This document shows, one piece after another, positions 53,829 through 62,353 of a DNA stretch of 64,000 nucleotides. A program made the translations under genes and the position numbers. Positions within the stretch are counted from its first letter, which is position 1; every line of letters begins with the position of its first letter. The notes under the pieces were generated by a model. It made no database searches and was not told the origin of the DNA. It saw only the letters and a list, made by a program, of their open reading frames with translations. Source of the stretch: Duganella sp. BuS-21 (GTDB lineage Bacteria; Pseudomonadota; Gammaproteobacteria; Burkholderiales; Burkholderiaceae_D); contig CP097466.1 in assembly GCA_041874725.1 (NCBI GenBank), positions 2,418,001 through 2,482,000 of the forward strand. The letters are read 5' to 3'.

Positions 53829-54077
53829 TTAAACGTAACGGTCCGTTGCCACCCAAAGCAAATTTGGCGGCTCAACGGCCGCTCGTGCGTCTTGCAAAAC
53901 GACCGAATCCTGCGCCTTTTTAGCCGTACCGACTTGCCGCCTCGCTTCCATAAGCCTGTTCACGCAAAGCTGCCGCATATCGGGGGATAGATTCGGGTCG
54001 CTGAGTCGCCAAAGCCTGCCCCGGACGATAAAGTATCTGCCATCCGGAGTACTCGGATATTTTGAAGGGTCAGGCAT
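53829..54077 (-). CDS. Small conserved hypothetical, C-terminus apparently frameshifted
   Basis: 82 residues from ATG 54075-54077 (MPDPSKYPSTPDGRYFIVRGRLWRLSDP in parts). The TPDGRYFIVRGRLWR...L...LM-ARR pattern belongs to a widespread family of about 90-100 residue proteins in rhizobia and Burkholderiales of unknown function. In that family the helix ARAAV is followed by AK-x-ALGERGPVWW; here the frame gives PPNLLWVATDRYV instead, while the next frame reads AKFALGGNGPLRL, so a single-base shift seems to have replaced the end. Confidence 0.55.
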   Translation of the reverse strand: MPDPSKYPSTPDGRYFIVRGRLWRLSDPNLSPDMRQLCVNRLMEARRQVGTAKKAQDSVVLQDARAAVEPPNLLWVATDRYV

Positions 54078-54124
54078 GGGCTGGTCGATGGACGTGCGGC
54101 GATATAGATTCGCATGCCTCTGCA

Positions 54125-54301
54125 TCATTTTCGAAGATGCTGCCGTACGTCCGTTGCAATCACCCCGACAGCCGTAACAGCGCGTACGAGCTCTTCTTGG
54201 CTTACTCCAAGTTCTTGGGTCCAATAACGAACTTCGTGCTCTTCATGGATGTTGATGCGTGCACGGTCTTGAGCTCCACGGTTTTTCAGGTCATCTGACA
54301 T
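54125..54301 (-). CDS. DUF3606 domain protein
   Basis: 58 residues from ATG 54299-54301 (MSDDLKNRGAQDRARINIHE), a GGAAGACC element lying upstream. The NRGAQDRARINIHEEHEVRYWTQELGVS pattern with a following helix is the DUF3606 signature, common as tiny proteins on plasmids and islands in beta- and alphaproteobacteria. Function unknown. It lies 47 bp upstream of the preceding small gene in the same direction. Confidence 0.75.
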   Translation of the reverse strand: MSDDLKNRGAQDRARINIHEEHEVRYWTQELGVSQEELVRAVTAVGVIATDVRQHLRK

Positions 54302-54352
54302 TTTAGGTCTTCCATATCCAAAGTCCCACGGTAGCACCAGGGAAGCATTAAC

Positions 54353-54523
54353 TCAGTTAGGTCGAGCACTAACGCTGTGGGTTTCCTGCAGGTCCGCTTC
54401 CTGCAAAGATGACAGGCCTTCATTGAGCCGCGCTGAGGTAGCCGTGTAGTCACGCCATTTGCACAACTTGTCTGACCAGATTTTCTTCGAAAGGGAGGCG
54501 ATGTAGCGCCTATTAAGTGAGGG
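54353..54523 (-). pseudogene. Unidentified C-terminal fragment fused to the Fic relic
   Basis: In the same frame as the last readable Fic segment, but past its TAG at 54524-54526, the DNA encodes NRRYIASLSKKIWSDKLCKW and RDYTATSARLNEGLSSLQEA, ending ARPN and TGA. It is not Fic sequence; it looks like the tail of another protein joined by deletion. Family not recognised. Confidence 0.4.
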
Positions 54524-55419
54524 CTATGCCACGTTGACCCATAGGAAGAATGCGGCCTACACTGGGTTCCGAATTTGACAGACCTTGTCGATGATGCTCT
54601 TTAGCGTATCTTCCAGGAACGTAGAAATGTTGCTCGGAGAGTAGACAGAACCATCGATGTTTACCACCCGTCGGCGGATGCTGCCGATATCCCGCGCGTC
54701 CTTTAAAAGGTCCCGCTTCAGCTTGCCTGTATGTCAACGAGGACTGACATCGTAATGCCCTGTGTCGGAACGGCGTCGACCATGAATTCGATGGCGTTCT
54801 TGTGATTGAGCAGCATCACGGTGTCTTCGTCCATAGGACCGGCTTGCTCGGCGAGCCCAAAATAGTTCCTTGGTGTCGAGCAAACTCTTGTTGTTGCCCT
54901 CCAGGCGCGACGACGACCAGGACAAGTTGATGGCAACTACTCTAGAACTTCGCGGGCATAGGTTCCCTCAGGCTGCGGGCCCTGACTACGGCCAGCGGTG
55001 TACAGTTCCGTGGCTAGATGTGGGGCAGCAAGCTGGATTGGTTCGGGATGTAGTCGAATACGAAAGTGCCTTCATAGCCTACCGGAAGTGCGAGTTCCCA
55101 GCGGCGCGCCAAGCAACTCAACAAGGGGAGGGGCAGCCGGCGACCACCGGAGCAGCCCGGCCCCCGTTGGCGCAGGGGAGGGGGAAGTGGAGGCCCCCAG
55201 TGCAATTCGGGCTGCATCGGAGGCCAAGTAACGAGTTGACCGGCCATCCCCCTGCTTGTCCAAGAAACCAGCGGCCACGAGGTCTCGCAAGGCCAGATTG
55301 ATGGTTGGCCGGGAGACGTGAAGAACTTGTTCTAGTGTACCAGGACCGGTGGGACCGCTTGCGGCAAGGACATGGCGCAACATTGCTTCATCACGGGCTG
55401 AGAGGGAGGAAATGGACAT
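54524..55419 (-). pseudogene. Broken Fic-family (wHTH-Fic) gene
   Basis: Leftward pieces in different frames make one Fic protein. A winged helix is intact at 55419 down to about 55180 (LSARDEAMLRHVLAAS, TLEQVLHVSRPTINLALRDL, GDGRSTRYLA). Then come YIPNQSSLLP, TAGRSQGPQPEGTYAREVLE, LSWSSSRLEGNNKSLLDTKE (54925-54865), MLLNHKNAIEFMVDAVPT, IRRRVVNIDGSVYSPSNIS and AAFFLWVNVA. There are at least three frame changes, an in-frame TAG after NPV and another at 54524-54526 just where the AMPylation motif HPFx(D/E)GNGR should begin. The catalytic half is therefore missing and the enzyme is dead. Confidence 0.75.
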
Positions 55420-55437
55420 CGAACGGAGAGTTATACC

Positions 55438-55534
55438 AATCTTGTCAGTTGATGAGATTAGAGCACGTATCTCATCTCATCAACTGACAAGATTAGGGCT
55501 AATCTTGTCAAATTTAAGAGTTCCTGACAAGATT
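55438..55534. promoter_or_regulatory. Operator array upstream of the Fic relic
   Basis: A 21-bp perfect inverted repeat (55438-55458 with 55474-55494, 15-bp spacer), beginning AATCTTGTCAG. The decamer AATCTTGTCA recurs four times in alternating orientation: 55438-55447 (+), 55485-55494 (-), 55501-55510 (+), 55525-55534 (-). It lies directly upstream of the winged-helix reading frame, so it is probably the autoregulatory operator of that protein. A separate tiny reading frame ends at 55537. Confidence 0.75.
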
Positions 55535-55536
55535 TA

Positions 55537-55629
55537 TCAGGGGATTATGAGATGGTGATAAGAAAGCCCTGCCCCATTTTCCACACGATAATCCGGATAG
55601 CCGGTAATTTCAGCATAGGTCGCCGTCAT
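55537..55629 (-). pseudogene. N-terminal fragment resembling NUMOD4/HNH proteins
   Basis: 30 codons with GGAG 5 bp before ATG 55627-55629. The start MTATYAEITGYPDYRVENG follows the NUMOD4 pattern (E-I-x-GYpdYxVenxG) found at the N-terminus of HNH homing-type endonucleases and phage proteins; after that the frame ends within a few residues at the operator array. Probably a truncated gene. Confidence 0.45.
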
Positions 55630-55703
55630 AACGTCTCCTAGTGAATTTTGAAAATTTCGATAAACCACAATGTGACATACAGATTGCACCAAACGCTACG
55701 GTA

Positions 55704-56570
55704 TCATCTGGGCGAGTTGGGACGGCTAAGATGATTTTTCACAAAACGTTGAAGCTTATCGTTTGAACTAAAGACAGCTAACACCGCGTTTTGCATCGTA
55801 CTGGCATTTGTCTCACGAACCAAACGCTCCGGCCTCATCGAAAGTATGATTTCTACTAAATGATTGTGACTATATGCCATAAAAAGATGTGTTGGCGACA
55901 GAGGAAGGCATAGCAAAAAATTGCCGGAGAGCGGGCCGATTTGGATTAGAGGTCGGTCTGCGATTAAGAATTCAGACGTAGCTCCAGACGCCCGGAAAGT
56001 TGCCCAGCTAGCGGCGAGGATAGCATTGTTCAATTTTTTAGACCGAATCAAAGTTGGCAATGTCATTACACCCATATCGTCAAAAATGCTCGGCATCGCC
56101 TTCTCTACCCATTCTGTTAGGGTCCGTTCAGGCCTATGTCCTTTGATTGCATCGAATTCCTCCGGTCGCTCTGCGATAGCGGCCCGAAGAACCTCGGCAC
56201 CAGCACTACGAATGTGTTCTATCTTGCTCGGCAGGCGCAGAAGTAGGGAGACCAAAAAACGCGCCCATACCTCCGCTTCGTTGTCCGTGAGCCGCTCAAT
56301 TTCTCCTCGCAAAATCTTTTTGTGTACTGCGCCAGCGGGGTCATCGACTATAGGTCCCATGAAATCCCTTTCGATGGAAACATCTGGCTGAGTGCTGTCT
56401 TGGTTGACCGAATACAAGTGCTCTTGGCGTGCGACGTATTGCGCCTTTGCTCGCCCGTTGTTGAACCTGCCGGCCAGCCATCGAAAGTAAGAAAGGCGGA
56501 CGTCGCTGCCGGACTCCCATTCCCTGAGCAGGAAAGCAGGGACATAGTGATGCTGTCTATGGCTAGTCAT
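55704..56570 (-). CDS. DUF4238 domain protein
   Basis: 288 residues from ATG 56568-56570 (MTSHRQHHYVPAFLLREW), preferred over a longer 5' frame because the family begins almost exactly here. Diagnostic opening HHYVPAFLLREW; then LSYFRWLAGRFNNGR and ARQEHLYS; later LIADRPLIQIGPLSGNFLLCLPLSPTHLF as pieces of the conserved C-terminal block. The function of DUF4238 is not established, but such genes recur in islands and next to defence systems. It is divergent from the HamA-like gene by about 200 bp. Confidence 0.8.
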   Translation of the reverse strand: MTSHRQHHYVPAFLLREWESGSDVRLSYFRWLAGRFNNGRAKAQYVARQEHLYSVNQDSTQPDVSIERDFMGPIVDDPAGAVHKKILRGEIERLTDNEAEVWARFLVSLLLRLPSKIEHIRSAGAEVLRAAIAERPEEFDAIKGHRPERTLTEWVEKAMPSIFDDMGVMTLPTLIRSKKLNNAILAASWATFRASGATSEFLIADRPLIQIGPLSGNFLLCLPLSPTHLFMAYSHNHLVEIILSMRPERLVRETNASTMQNAVLAVFSSNDKLQRFVKNHLSRPNSPR

Positions 56571-56777
56571 ACCTGACTTGCCATGAGTGCTGTTGCTGCA
56601 AATTGTTCGATGATGTCCATACTGGGCCCAGTTGGCAGTGAAATTCGGCCATCTTGCGGGAAACTTTGCCGCTCGGATATGCCAAAGCATCGGTGTGCGT
56701 TATTATTGCAAAGAAATCATTTAAACGAGAAACTCTGCTATGGCGCTGATTCATAGCTGGAAAATGGAGCGCTGAGA

Positions 56778-57539
56778 ATGAGTAAATTTATGGAGTGGTG
56801 TACTCCTGAAGAGGTTGTGGTCTCGGCACACAGCGTGAACGTGCTGAGAGCAGACCCAACCAAGCGCCCACAGGCTGTGAAGATTCTAGCGGAAGTTCTC
56901 CCTGACTACTACGCAGAACCGCAACGAATTTCAGCCTTGCTCGACAGACTTGGCCGCCAAGCAGTCGCTAAGTACGTGCAGGACAAGCTGCCCACATCGA
57001 CCCAAATCCGCTCTGGAGACCTTGGCGAAATACTCTGCAATGCATACGTCCTTGAAGGAACAGTGTTTAAGCTCGGTATTAAGCGCTTGCGTTATAAGGA
57101 CCATCGTAATATGTCCATGAGAGGAGAAGATGTTCTTGCCTTCAATCTCAACGGACCCAGTCGAATACTCAATGTTCTGAAAGCGGAAGTTAAGAGCCGT
57201 GCGGCGATGACTACTACGGTAATTCAGGAGGCAAGGTCTGCTCTGGACTCAAATGCCGATTTGCCGTCTGCTCATGCAATAGCTTTTGTTGCCGACCGAT
57301 TAACAGCAGTCGAAGACCTTGAGCTTCGCGATGCCATAGATGACGCAATGCTTAAAGACGGGCTAAAGGCGTCTCAGGTGACCCACATGTTGTTCACTTT
57401 TTCAGGAAACAATCCCACCAAATTACTCACTGCAAATCTGACTGGCTACGCTGGCATGACCAAGCAAAGTTATGTCGGGCTGCAAGTTGATTTGCATCAA
57501 ATCTTCGTCAAAGATGTTTTTGAGGCGGTAGAAAAATAA
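56778..57539 (+). CDS. hamA: DUF1837 nuclease-like protein, HamA (Hachiman)/AbpA type
   Basis: 253 residues; GGAG before the ATG. The conserved DUF1837 core is visible: GDLGEILCNAYVLE (E84), LRYKDHRNMSMRGEDVLAF (D118) and LKAEVKSRAAM (E137-x-K139), a PD-(D/E)XK-like arrangement. In Hachiman, HamA is the effector nuclease held in check by the HamB helicase and released on sensing phage DNA. The stop overlaps the helicase start by one base (TAATG), so the two are strictly coupled. It could equally be called AbpA, a close relative. Confidence 0.82.
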   Translation: MSKFMEWCTPEEVVVSAHSVNVLRADPTKRPQAVKILAEVLPDYYAEPQRISALLDRLGRQAVAKYVQDKLPTSTQIRSGDLGEILCNAYVLEGTVFKLGIKRLRYKDHRNMSMRGEDVLAFNLNGPSRILNVLKAEVKSRAAMTTTVIQEARSALDSNADLPSAHAIAFVADRLTAVEDLELRDAIDDAMLKDGLKASQVTHMLFTFSGNNPTKLLTANLTGYAGMTKQSYVGLQVDLHQIFVKDVFEAVEK

Positions 57540-60500
57540 TGGCCTCCACTTTAGAAGATTTGCGCGCCAACATTGAGGCCGCTATAGAGCCTGGATTTCG
57601 ACACAAGTTGATGGCTAGAGGGCAGTCGCGGGCAATGATATGGAGAGATGGAGTGCTTCCTCAAGGGGCTCCGAACTTCAGCCTTGGTCTGTCAGAAGAC
57701 CTTTTATCATACGGCTATTCTTTGTTGAGCCATGCACTACGCTACGCCGAACTTGGTGGCGAGCCGGCTTTAGTGCGGCATGGATACGAGGTTGCTGCCG
57801 AAGCTTTAGAAGCTGTGACCGCTAAAGGCGAACACGACTCCGAACGTGACTTCCACCGCTTGGTCGCCGCAGCGGCCTACCACCTTGGACGCTACTCTGC
57901 CAGGGCGTTTTCCCTCTTGCATCAAGGATTGACGAGTTCAAACTTGTCCACCATGGAAATGTGTTTGGCTAAACTAATGCTCCGCGACTTAAACGGTCTG
58001 GAGGTGGATATTTCTACGTGGTTCAGCTCCGGCATCGGCTCGGATGAATCGCTAATAGCATCACTGACTGGGGGCCTTCAGGCGCATCAGCTTGAGGAGA
58101 ACGAAGAGGATTCCAGCGCTCCTATACTTGGAATGATGAGCACCGCACTTGATGGCAACTTTATGGCGGCTCTCGCCATTGTTACTTTGGCACTCGAACG
58201 AGGCGAGCAGTTTTTAATTTCGCTCGCCCGTCAGCGTCTGGAAAATGGGATTTACGTCGCGGCGGAGCTAAATCTTGTTGCTCAGTGGTGGTGCTACAGG
58301 CTAGCGACAGAGCTCGTTGATGGGCTTTGGGAAATGAGCTTCCATAAGGTTCTGCCTTCAGCAGGACCTCCTGACGCGGACATCGGCAACTGGAACCTAT
58401 TGCGGAAATTGTTCATTGGCTCTTTGTACCGTAGAGGTAAATCCGAAGTCGAACTCTGGCCTTCACAACTTCGCGCAGCGGAGTTAACCTTGGATTTTGG
58501 GGCGAATTTGGTCTTGTCGCTTCCGACCAGTGCGGGCAAGACAAGAATAGCTGAGCTTTGTATTCTGGCATGCCTAGCTCAGAAAAAGCGGGTGGTCTTT
58601 ATTACTCCGCTGCGGGCGCTTTCCGCGCAAACTGAAGTAGGCCTAACTCGCACGTTTGGTCCGCTGGGTAAGACCGTATCGAGCCTTTATGGAAGCATTG
58701 GAACCACTGGCTCCGATGTCGACTCACTCCGCTCAAGTGATATCGTCGTGGCCACGCCGGAGAAGCTGGACTTTGCTCTTCGAAGTGACCCAGACCTACT
58801 AAATGATATCGGCCTGGTTGTTCTAGATGAGGGTCATATGATTGGCCTCGGTGAGCGCGAAGTGCGTTACGAAGCACAAATACAGCGGCTCCTTCGCCGT
58901 GCCGATGCAGCTACAAGGAGGATAGTCTGTTTGTCTGCAATTCTTCCGGATGGGGAACAACTTGAAGATTTCGCGGCGTGGCTCACATCGGACCGGTTGG
59001 ACGGATTGATTAAAAACGACTGGCGTCCAACCCGATTGCGATTTGGTGACGTAGATTGGAAGGGGCAGCACGCCCAGCTCAATATTACCGTTGGCAGCGA
59101 GACGCCGTTCGTTCCCAATTTCTTTTCGGGGAAAAAACCGAGCAAGGGCCGGGCGACGAAAACATTCCCGTCGGACCAAGCTGAAATGTGCATTGCGACT
59201 GCTTGGCGGCTAATCGACGACGGGCAAACTGTATTGGTTTTTTGCCCGCTCCGTAAATCTGTGCTTCCCTTCGCAAAGAAAATTATAGAGATGCATAAGC
59301 GCGGGCATATTGCTTCAGTTCTAACCGAGCCCAGTGCGACCTTACAGACGGCCTTAGCGGTTGGTGCAGAGTGGTTTGGTGCAGACCACGAAATCCTTGC
59401 GTGCCTGAAGTTGGGCGTGGCAATACATCATGGTGCACTTCCTACACCCTATCGTAAAGAAGTGGAGAGGCTGCTGCGCGATGGTGTTTTGAAGATGACG
59501 ATTTCTTCGCCAACACTTGCGCAAGGACTTAATCTAGCCGCCACAAGCCTGGTGTTCCATGGACTGGCTCGAAACGGAGCCAGCATTGACATCGCCGAAT
59601 TCCGGAATGTAGTTGGCAGAGCTGGACGGGCGTATATCGACATCGAAGGGCTCGTACTCTATCCGATGTTCGATGACCACGCAAAACGCCGAACCGCATG
59701 GAAAGCCCTGATTGCAAATCAAAGCGGCCGTGAGATGGAAAGCGGCCTTCTACGTCTTGTCTACACGCTCCTTATTCGCATCAGCAAAAAATTGGGGGCC
59801 GGGATGAACGTGCTACTGGAATATATTGCTGGGCAAGGCGCTTGGGAATTCCCAATCTTGCAGGGGGAGAAACCGGATGTCCGCGTTGCTGAGGAAGCGA
59901 AATGGCCCAATCACCTCATGAGTCTCGACACGGCAATTTTCAGCTTGCTGGGAGAAGCAGAAATTGCTGATAGCGCCATCGAAGCCGCACTCGACGAAAT
60001 TTTGCAGTCATCGCTTTTTTATCGTCGCCTGAGTAGGAAAGATGAGAGTACTCGGCAAGCTCTTACAGGCGGATTGGTTGCACGCACCAAGTACATTTGG
60101 CGCAACACGACAGCTGCACAGCGTCGAGGATATTTTCTGGCTGGTGTTGGTCTAGCGACCGGCAAAGAACTTGATGCCCATGCATCTCAGTTGGAGCAAT
60201 TGCTCCTAACTGCGAACGTCGCAATAAGCACTCGTATGCCTGAGTTGGCGGTTGAATCGATAATTGAATTTTCTAGGATTGTGTTCAGCATTGCACCCTT
60301 TGCGCCGAAAAAAATTATCGCTTCCTGGCCTGAAATTCTGACTGCCTGGTTATATGGGAAGCCGTTGACAAGTGTTCTCGGCGGCGATGGCGATGATGTC
60401 ATCACGTTCATCGAACAAGCATTCGTTTTTAACATACCGTGGGCTATGGAGGCGGTGCGAGTACGGTATGAGGCACACGTCGATGTATCATCCTTGGACG

Positions 60501-61045
60501 ATTCGGTCATGAATCTGTCCGACTTCCCACGCGGCAGCGCCGTTATGGCACTGGAAGCCGGGACAATGTCTATGCCGGCAGCTGTGCTGATACAAGCCGG
60601 CTTTGCGTCTCGTCTGGGAGCAATCGAGGCTGTAACCTCCACGGCGGCTACCTTTGACTCTCCGCTCGGCTTGAGCACATGGTTAGACTCAGATGAAGTT
60701 CTAGCGTTCTCGGCAAGCCCGCATTGGCCAACACCGGAATCACATAAAATCTGGATAGACTTCACCAGTTTAAGGACGGTCAAGGTCCAGAAAGAATGGA
60801 AGTCAGCCACCTATCACGCGGGGGTTTCGTGGTTCGACGCCCCAATGGCTCCCGGGACTCCGTTACGAATAGGTGGCGTTTCTGGTAAAGAAAAAAGCGT
60901 TTTCACATCGGACTATCGGGAAGTTGGAAAACTGAATTGGTCGCCTAATCCGAAGGCAGCGGGCATCTTCGTTGCAACTGCCACGGGCGAAGCTGAGAGG
61001 TTGTACTTTGAATATATTGGACCGAGCGATTTCCTGAACACTTAA
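57539..61045 (+). CDS. hamB: SF2 DEAD/DEAH-type helicase, HamB (Hachiman)/AbpB type
   Basis: 1168 residues. A long helical N-terminal region (about 1-300) precedes the helicase core: Walker A LPTSAGKT (328-335), motif Ia ITPLRAL, Ib ATPEKL, motif II DEGH (430-433), SA motif LSAILPD, motif V SSPTLAQGLN and motif VI NVVGRAGRAYID near 688. The DEGH box and NVVGRAGRA are Ski2-like. The C-terminal 450 residues are unassigned. With HamA it forms a complete two-gene Hachiman-type unit. The helicase is somewhat longer than well-known HamB proteins, so a subtype or AbpB assignment is open. Confidence 0.85.
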   Translation: MASTLEDLRANIEAAIEPGFRHKLMARGQSRAMIWRDGVLPQGAPNFSLGLSEDLLSYGYSLLSHALRYAELGGEPALVRHGYEVAAEALEAVTAKGEHDSERDFHRLVAAAAYHLGRYSARAFSLLHQGLTSSNLSTMEMCLAKLMLRDLNGLEVDISTWFSSGIGSDESLIASLTGGLQAHQLEENEEDSSAPILGMMSTALDGNFMAALAIVTLALERGEQFLISLARQRLENGIYVAAELNLVAQWWCYRLATELVDGLWEMSFHKVLPSAGPPDADIGNWNLLRKLFIGSLYRRGKSEVELWPSQLRAAELTLDFGANLVLSLPTSAGKTRIAELCILACLAQKKRVVFITPLRALSAQTEVGLTRTFGPLGKTVSSLYGSIGTTGSDVDSLRSSDIVVATPEKLDFALRSDPDLLNDIGLVVLDEGHMIGLGEREVRYEAQIQRLLRRADAATRRIVCLSAILPDGEQLEDFAAWLTSDRLDGLIKNDWRPTRLRFGDVDWKGQHAQLNITVGSETPFVPNFFSGKKPSKGRATKTFPSDQAEMCIATAWRLIDDGQTVLVFCPLRKSVLPFAKKIIEMHKRGHIASVLTEPSATLQTALAVGAEWFGADHEILACLKLGVAIHHGALPTPYRKEVERLLRDGVLKMTISSPTLAQGLNLAATSLVFHGLARNGASIDIAEFRNVVGRAGRAYIDIEGLVLYPMFDDHAKRRTAWKALIANQSGREMESGLLRLVYTLLIRISKKLGAGMNVLLEYIAGQGAWEFPILQGEKPDVRVAEEAKWPNHLMSLDTAIFSLLGEAEIADSAIEAALDEILQSSLFYRRLSRKDESTRQALTGGLVARTKYIWRNTTAAQRRGYFLAGVGLATGKELDAHASQLEQLLLTANVAISTRMPELAVESIIEFSRIVFSIAPFAPKKIIASWPEILTAWLYGKPLTSVLGGDGDDVITFIEQAFVFNIPWAMEAVRVRYEAHVDVSSLDDSVMNLSDFPRGSAVMALEAGTMSMPAAVLIQAGFASRLGAIEAVTSTAATFDSPLGLSTWLDSDEVLAFSASPHWPTPESHKIWIDFTSLRTVKVQKEWKSATYHAGVSWFDAPMAPGTPLRIGGVSGKEKSVFTSDYREVGKLNWSPNPKAAGIFVATATGEAERLYFEYIGPSDFLNT

Positions 61046-61168
61046 AGCCGATTGTTGGCCCAGTCTGGTCCTGGAGTGGCGACCCGCCGATTTGAAATAG
61101 CACGACGTCGAGTGATTACCACGCTCTACCACCGCCCCAAGATAGCTATTAGGCGGAAAAGGAATCGC

Positions 61169-61609
61169 TCACGAAAGTCGATTGAAAAGCATGTTGGCTA
61201 CCGTCTCGTTCAAACCTGTCGCTGGGTTGGTCAGCAACAGATTCGGGCAGAAAGGCCGGAAAAGATGTGGCTGGTCATCCAAGGCTACCCAAAGTTCCCA
61301 AGCCCGCTCAGCCGTTCTGAGCCACTGCTCAATCTCAGCTTGGCGCACATACGTCCCCAAGGTCGCTTCATCTTGGAATTCTCGCCAATGCGGAGTAGTG
61401 CCGATGATGCGCGGCGCGATGTCTGGACTGAATATCAACTTCAACTCTTGCAACGTGCGCGTCGAGCGCCAGGTGGAACTGATGACAATCTCGACTCCGG
61501 GACGTGCGCGAAGAACATCTTCAAGCATCGGCAGCTTAGAAAAAAGCATGTCCTTGTTGTAGTTGATGTCCGGGTGAAGGACGCCATCGACGTCGAGAAA
61601 CAGCAGCAT
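61169..61609 (-). CDS. HAD-superfamily protein, HAD_SAK-like
   Basis: 146 residues. HAD motif I LLFLDVDGVLHPD, motif II SSTWRSTRTL, an ALDDQPHLF motif IV-like acidic pair. This small cap-less group (HAD domain in Swiss-Army-Knife RNA-repair proteins) is frequent as stand-alone genes in mobile regions; the role is unclear, probably a phosphatase on a nucleotide or RNA end. It begins 1 bp after the stop of a second HAD gene, so both arose or are kept as a pair. It is convergent with hamB. Confidence 0.75.
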   Translation of the reverse strand: MLLFLDVDGVLHPDINYNKDMLFSKLPMLEDVLRARPGVEIVISSTWRSTRTLQELKLIFSPDIAPRIIGTTPHWREFQDEATLGTYVRQAEIEQWLRTAERAWELWVALDDQPHLFRPFCPNLLLTNPATGLNETVANMLFNRLS

Positions 61610-61610
61610 G

Positions 61611-62183
61611 TTAACGGGCCGCTTTCTTCATTTTGGCACGTAAAATCTTTTGCGCGGTCCTCAATTTTGGATGTGTGAAACCGACCCACGCGTCACATAA
61701 AACAGCATGGTCCTCAAGGTGTGAGCCCGGTATCGATTGACCACTCAGCATGTCATCAAGAATCAAAAATGACACGGGGGTCAATGACGCATGCGTGTCT
61801 AGCCAGGCTTCGATTTCTGTGAGCCGATAGGAATCGTCGTCTCGCGGCGTGCACCAGTGCTCGTGAAGATTGTCAGAGACGAATTCCAGCCCGGTGCGCT
61901 TGAATGTCTCGCACAGCTGTTCGCGATTCAAGTGCAGTGTCCATGAGGAGCTAATCACGTACTCGGGTGTAAACTCGTCGTGGAGCTGACGCAGATTGTC
62001 ACGCGCTGAGGCATGAAAAATTTGCTGCCAAACCTCGTGTGCATCGACGCTATTGTCACCGGCAAGTACTGCGAGCACTTGGCGGGTGTTGAGCGTGCGA
62101 TGCACGCAAAGGACGTCGTCGATGTCTAAAAATACGACAGCGCGTAGCTTCTCATCGTCACGGAGCGAATGCGATTTTTGCAT
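61611..62183 (-). CDS. HAD-superfamily protein, second of a tandem pair
   Basis: 190 residues. Motif I VVFLDIDDVLCVH, motif II SSSWTLHLNREQL, motif IV LILDDMLSG followed by an acidic loop. Same subgroup as the downstream gene but quite different in sequence, so not a recent duplication. The protein has a basic C-terminal tail (KLRTAQKILRAKMKKAAR). Member of a compact leftward operon with the genes at 62207-62332 and 62354-62716. Confidence 0.75.
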   Translation of the reverse strand: MQKSHSLRDDEKLRAVVFLDIDDVLCVHRTLNTRQVLAVLAGDNSVDAHEVWQQIFHASARDNLRQLHDEFTPEYVISSSWTLHLNREQLCETFKRTGLEFVSDNLHEHWCTPRDDDSYRLTEIEAWLDTHASLTPVSFLILDDMLSGQSIPGSHLEDHAVLCDAWVGFTHPKLRTAQKILRAKMKKAAR

Positions 62184-62206
62184 TGTTTGGACTCTGGTTG
62201 TTGATG

Positions 62207-62332
62207 CTAAATACGAGGTAGCATGGCTACGAAAGTGACCGCGACTATGCCGATGATTACCCCTGAGATTCTGAGTATGTTCACGGCTCGGGCAATCTTT
62301 TCAGGATTGAGTTCCAACGTTTTCTCATTCAT
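62207..62332 (-). CDS. 41-residue single-span membrane protein
   Basis: Not reported by length-limited gene finding but well supported: ATG 62330-62332 preceded by AAGGA, a polar start (MNEKTLELNPEKIARAVNIL) then a hydrophobic helix (ISGVIIGIVAVTFVAML) and a short basic tail PRI. It fits precisely between its neighbours (21 bp after, 23 bp before). It could anchor a partner or act as a small toxin-like membrane peptide; unknown. Confidence 0.55.
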   Translation of the reverse strand: MNEKTLELNPEKIARAVNILRISGVIIGIVAVTFVAMLPRI

Positions 62333-62353
62333 TCGTCGTCCTTGTGGTATCGC

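Noticed and set aside
55072..55534. A CRISPR-like array, given the repeated AATCTTGTCA
   Set aside because: The repeats are short, alternate in orientation and have unequal spacing; they fit an operator array better.
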